Positions 58,717-64,000 of a stretch of DNA of 64,000 nt are shown here, one piece after another. The notes under the pieces were generated by a model. It was given only the letters and a program-made list of their open reading frames with translations. It had not been told where the DNA came from and ran no database searches. Within the stretch, counting starts at the first letter, position 1. Each line of letters begins with the position of its first letter. The DNA comes from Filobasidium wieringae (taxonomy: Eukaryota > Basidiomycota > Tremellomycetes > Filobasidiales > Filobasidiaceae), in contig BCIV01000001.1 in the NCBI GenBank assembly GCA_001600055.1, positions 1,295,774 through 1,359,773 on the forward strand, in the 5' to 3' direction. The translations under genes were made by a program, and so were the position numbers.

Positions 58717-59914
58717 TCACTTCCACGTACCACTTGTCCTGATGCCATTCGTCTTGCCATCTGCCTGGATCCCACTTCGCTGCATCGCTCCTTTGGTGAA
58801 CTTCTCCGACACTGATTTTGCGTTCATTTGAGTTCGAGCGCGAACCAGAGGTGGAAGTCCACCTGCCGAGAAGCTAGAGGGAAGTAGAGCAAGTGTCGTT
58901 TTATCGCTGCGAAGTCGGACAAGTGTCAGTCACATGTGGATGAGTAGACAGGAGGCTATCTTGTACGCACTTGATTTTACGTTGCTTCTTCTCTACTCCG
59001 CTGTTGCGGTTTTTCCTTTTCGTTCGTCTAGCCTCTTCTGCTCTGGCTAATTCTGTTTTCCTAGCCATCAGCTTCTTCTTCCGTGACTCTGTTGCTGCCG
59101 CAGCAGAAAGCACGGACGCAGGAAGCATCATGGGTCCCATGTCGAATTCGGATCGATCTAGCTCTTCCACTGGAACAGCCGTTTCGGTCGATTTTGTCGA
59201 GTTACTGGCCTGAGTTTTGGGTTTGGTCTTCTTTTCCGGCTCCTTCCCTGTAGCGCGTTTCTCGGCGGCTTCCATGGCCGCTTGCATCCTAGCATGCAGA
59301 CGTAAAGTTTCAGGGTCATCTGACATCTTCAAGTCCTCCGAGCCCTCGTCCGATCCATCTTCTTCGGAATGGAAAGATCCTTCCTCCATGTCTTCTATGT
59401 CGTCCATATCCACATCACCGTCTTCGTCTTCTTCTGACTCTGGCTCTACCACCTTCATTTTCCCCTTGCCTTTGCGTTTCGTCTTCTTCTCTTTGAGGGC
59501 TTTCTGAGCTTCCCTTTGGGCTTGAATCTTAGCGGATCGTTCAGCTCGAGATTTTCTCTGGTCTTGAATTTGGCTGGGTTTCCAAACATCGTTGATCTTG
59601 AATCAGCTTACAAAGTTGGACAGAATGATTCGATTGGTAGACCTGGCTTACATCAATCGCTTCTCCTCCTCCTCTCTGGCCTTGCCCTTATCGACCGACG
59701 TTCCAACCATCTCAGGGGCATCGTCATCATCATCATCACTCTCCTCAAGATCAGAGTAATCCTCGTCCTCAACTCCTGCACTAAGCTGATCCTGCTGATT
59801 GTAGGAGATATCGAGGTCTTCATTTAGGTCGTCATCGTCGTTGAAGACCTTTTTCTTCCCTGCGGAAACAGGGAGTATAGCGGCCGATTCGTTCTTAGTT
59901 TGTTTCCTTGGCAT
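58717..59914 (-). CDS. Acidic/basic nucleolar-type protein, UTP16/BUD21-like
   Basis: Begins MPRKQTKNESAAILPVSAGK, then an acidic stretch (NQQDQLSAGVEDEDYSDLEE followed by DDDDDDAPEMVGTSVDKGKA) and a basic helix (RKSRAERSAKIQAQREAQ). After an intron: acidic EPESEEDEDGDVDMDDIEDM, Lys/Arg-rich blocks, and KRKNRNSGVEKKQRKI. Alternating acidic and basic low-complexity blocks with DDEAPE-like sequence resemble small-subunit processome proteins such as Utp16/Bud21, but I have no alignment, so the name is tentative. The last intron donor falls after RKI; the spliced in-phase end reads FSAGGLPPLVRARTQMNAKS and stops at 58717. Another frame of that exon stays open to about 58641, giving an alternative C-terminus. 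Confidence 0.6.
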
Positions 59915-60350
59915 TATGGATCTATGTGATTTCCCTGAAAGCTTTCAATAGCTTCTGTGTGAACAAGTGGAAGGAGCCTGTGCATTTCCCATAACATCGA
60001 GAACATTGAGCCCCCCGAAATCTCAAGCTTCAACTGTATGGCTCACGTGATCTTCAAGATCCGTCTTTTGCTTCCGGTTCGGGCCCAAATTCACACTATC
60101 ACAAGTCGAGTCGATCATCATGCTGGGCCAATCACATGGATGTCACTTCACGACATTCCGGGATGTAGAGGAACGGTAGTGACCGGATCTGCTGCTTTGA
60201 CAAGAAGTATATGCCCGAGATGCAGCACGTTACGACGAAGGCAGAATCTTGCAGTCGCTTTTACGATATTATAAATGACATTGCCTGTGCCATGCCATAC
60301 ATTCATGGTGCCATACAATTTGGTAACAATTTAAGGCAATCATCTTCTCC
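59915..60350. other. Intergenic region, two minus-strand genes
   Basis: About 435 bp; upstream of the nucleolar-type gene and 3' flank of the C2H2 factor. Short open frames on the plus strand (60038-60274, 60211-60435) have no support. Confidence 0.35.
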
Positions 60351-62552
<2,202 letters not shown>

Positions 62553-62972
62553 TATAGATTGGTATCGTCCACCCGCAAGGAAGTAAAAATCAAGTGTGTA
62601 TGTTTATAGTCCAGCTGCCATTCTAGTATTGGGTATAAATGCAGGCTGGGTCTGCGAATGTCTACAGTAGTAGTACTGTTCAATGGCGAAATCGGGAGCT
62701 GTCCATACTCAGATCTCTGGTTCGCTCAGTCAATGGCTGTCGCGTATTCAATCTTCGCGTTGTCGATCACCGACCGAAGCGGTCAAAGATGAATAGATCT
62801 GAACATGTGATTCCGACGAGAAAATCGAGTAAACACGGGCGTTTCAACCTTTCTCGGGCGGGGATGACGACAGATCGACAGACAGACAGTTTAGGTCGAC
62901 TCAATATTCCCATGAAGTGCTTGTTCGTATTGCTAATTATCTGATACATGGAGACGACAATCCTCTTTACAC
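62553..62972. other. Intergenic region upstream of the C2H2 gene
   Basis: About 420 bp. A 101-codon plus-strand frame (62639-62944) without family signals is rejected. TATAAAT (about 62634-62640) lies about 80 bp upstream of the C2H2 ATG, on the opposite reading sense. Confidence 0.35.
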
Positions 62973-63955
62973 TCAATAACCATTATCGTCTTCCCCCTCG
63001 GCATCTTCATCATCGTAATCGGCGTGAATGCCTGAAGCACGAGCTCCGCCTCTAGGCTCATCATCTTCCTCACTGTCGGATCGTGCACGTCTGTTCCTAT
63101 TTCGGTCAGGCGAGGCAGATCGCGATCGGCGAGCGGGGGTGGTCGTCTTTTTCTGCGGAGGGGGTCGTCTTGCGGTCTGCGCTGCCCGAGCTCTACACGT
63201 GTTACCAAAATACTTAGTGAATCCTACTGTTACTAGAATGAACCACGAATATAGCTTACTTCTCTTCCTCTCGTCTTACTTCTTCAGCTGCATCGATCCA
63301 CCTACAGGGCAAAGTAAGGCTCAGACGTCATGCATGACCATATGATCGTTCAAGCAGGGCCTTACTCGTAATACTAGAGAGCGATACGAAACCAGCATAA
63401 GCGAAATAGCAGATTGGATTTATAACGCAGCATGTAACATACCACATCGATGGGCTCCAGCTTTTGACCTGATCGACTTCCCGTGTCAATACTCATTTCT
63501 CAGACAAATCTAGATCCAGGTGGATACTGACCTGGCGAGCAGTCCATGTCCCAAGATGCATCACATGCTCTGCACAGGACATGCCATCGGTTGCTTGGTT
63601 TTGAGCTGTTCCATTCATAATAGAAACCGTTTCAAAAGGTGAGACAAGCAGAAGGTAGAGCTTATGAGCCTGCCGTTCGCTTTGATATCCGATCAATGTA
63701 GCTTGCGAATACTTACAAGGTCATACTAACGGCCTTGTCAGTCGCGCAGTACACGCAGTCGAATGTTGCCCCTGTGACAGATTGTTTAGCTGACCTTGAT
63801 ATTTGAGGACATCTGTTGCTCAATGGCTCACCTATTTTGCCGGGTCCTACAAGTCAGAACGCTTGCCATGTTAGTTCTGAACGTTCAATATGACGCCAAA
63901 GACGAAGGCAGGATGCTGGGCTGATCCAGACCTCTAACTAACCTTTCTTGGCCAT
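62973..63955 (-). CDS. Small Cys-containing basic/acidic protein, unknown
   Basis: No family recognised. The likely start is the ATG at 63953-63955 (MAKKGPGKIG), but the sequence stays open upstream to the window edge, so a longer N-terminus cannot be excluded. In-frame exons: MAKKG | 15-nt exon (63832-63846) PGKI | GATFDCVYCATDKAVSMT | ... MSCAEHVMHLGTWTARQ | VKSWSPSMW | WIDAAEEVRREE | and a C-terminal exon rich in Arg/Ser/Pro with an acidic end (EDDEPRGGARASGIHADY ... EGEDDNGY). FDCVYC has a CxxC pair and SCAEHVMH adds Cys/His, so metal binding is possible. The intron after SMT is short (about 37 nt) and its acceptor uncertain. The C-terminus with RRSRSASPDRNRNRR resembles RS-type nuclear tails. 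Confidence in the gene is moderate; the function is unknown. Confidence 0.5.
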
Positions 63956-64000
63956 CGGTTTCTGAAATTGCAGATAGTGGCTCAATCCCGGGCGCTTCGA

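Noticed and set aside
62639..62944. 101-codon plus-strand frame
   Set aside because: No family signal and lies in the upstream region of the C2H2 gene.

Overview
The window is nuclear DNA of an intron-rich fungus. Short introns (mostly about 45-100 nt, GT..AG, CTNAY-type branch sites) interrupt nearly every gene, and coding strands alternate with small gaps. The protein set points to a basidiomycete yeast, most likely a Tremellomycete of the Cryptococcus/Kwoniella kind: a PH-CRIB PAK kinase, a CNT nucleoside transporter, a two-domain FEX fluoride exporter, a KAA-rich SPT20 and a Mis13/Dsn1. This assignment is inference from gene content and architecture. I see no transposon, CRISPR array, phage or rRNA, and no convincing tRNA.

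Layout, left to right (+/- = strand): 5'-truncated LEA14-like single-pass membrane protein (+); low-complexity fungal protein (-); FEX fluoride exporter (+); intronless Ser/Thr-rich GH18 chitinase (-); SAM methyltransferase (+); PH-CRIB PAK kinase (+); SWS1/ZSWIM7-like SWIM finger protein (+); Pps1-like dual-specificity phosphatase (-); NAD formate dehydrogenase (-); SPT20 (-); CLC chloride channel/exchanger (+); TFIIF beta (-); VPS52 (+); EFR3 (-); RWD/DUF1115 protein (+); ATG27 (-); Skg6/Mid2-like Ser/Thr-rich sensor (-); orphan membrane protein (+); two-TM protein (-); CNT nucleoside transporter (-); DSN1/Mis13 (-); SNF5-family remodeler subunit (-); MOV10/SDE3-like helicase (+); acidic/basic nucleolar-type protein (-); C2H2 transcription factor (-); small Cys-containing protein, possibly partial (-).

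The genes are not a pathway cluster. Themes recur: membrane traffic and plasma-membrane signalling (VPS52, EFR3, ATG27, CLC, PAK, sensor), chromatin and transcription (SPT20, TFIIF beta, SNF5, C2H2 factor), genome maintenance (SWS1, DSN1) and ion/metabolite handling (FEX, FDH, CNT).

The most unusual signals are in gene structure: microexons of 21 and 15 nt, a start codon created only by splicing (FDH), a 12-nt first coding exon (VPS52), introns that cut catalytic motifs (phosphatase P-loop, helicase Walker A and DEAG box), candidate introns of 34-37 nt, and stop codons only 28 bp apart between VPS52 and EFR3. I did not find a clear undescribed multi-gene system. Exon boundaries were joined by eye from splice signals and reading frame and need transcript support.
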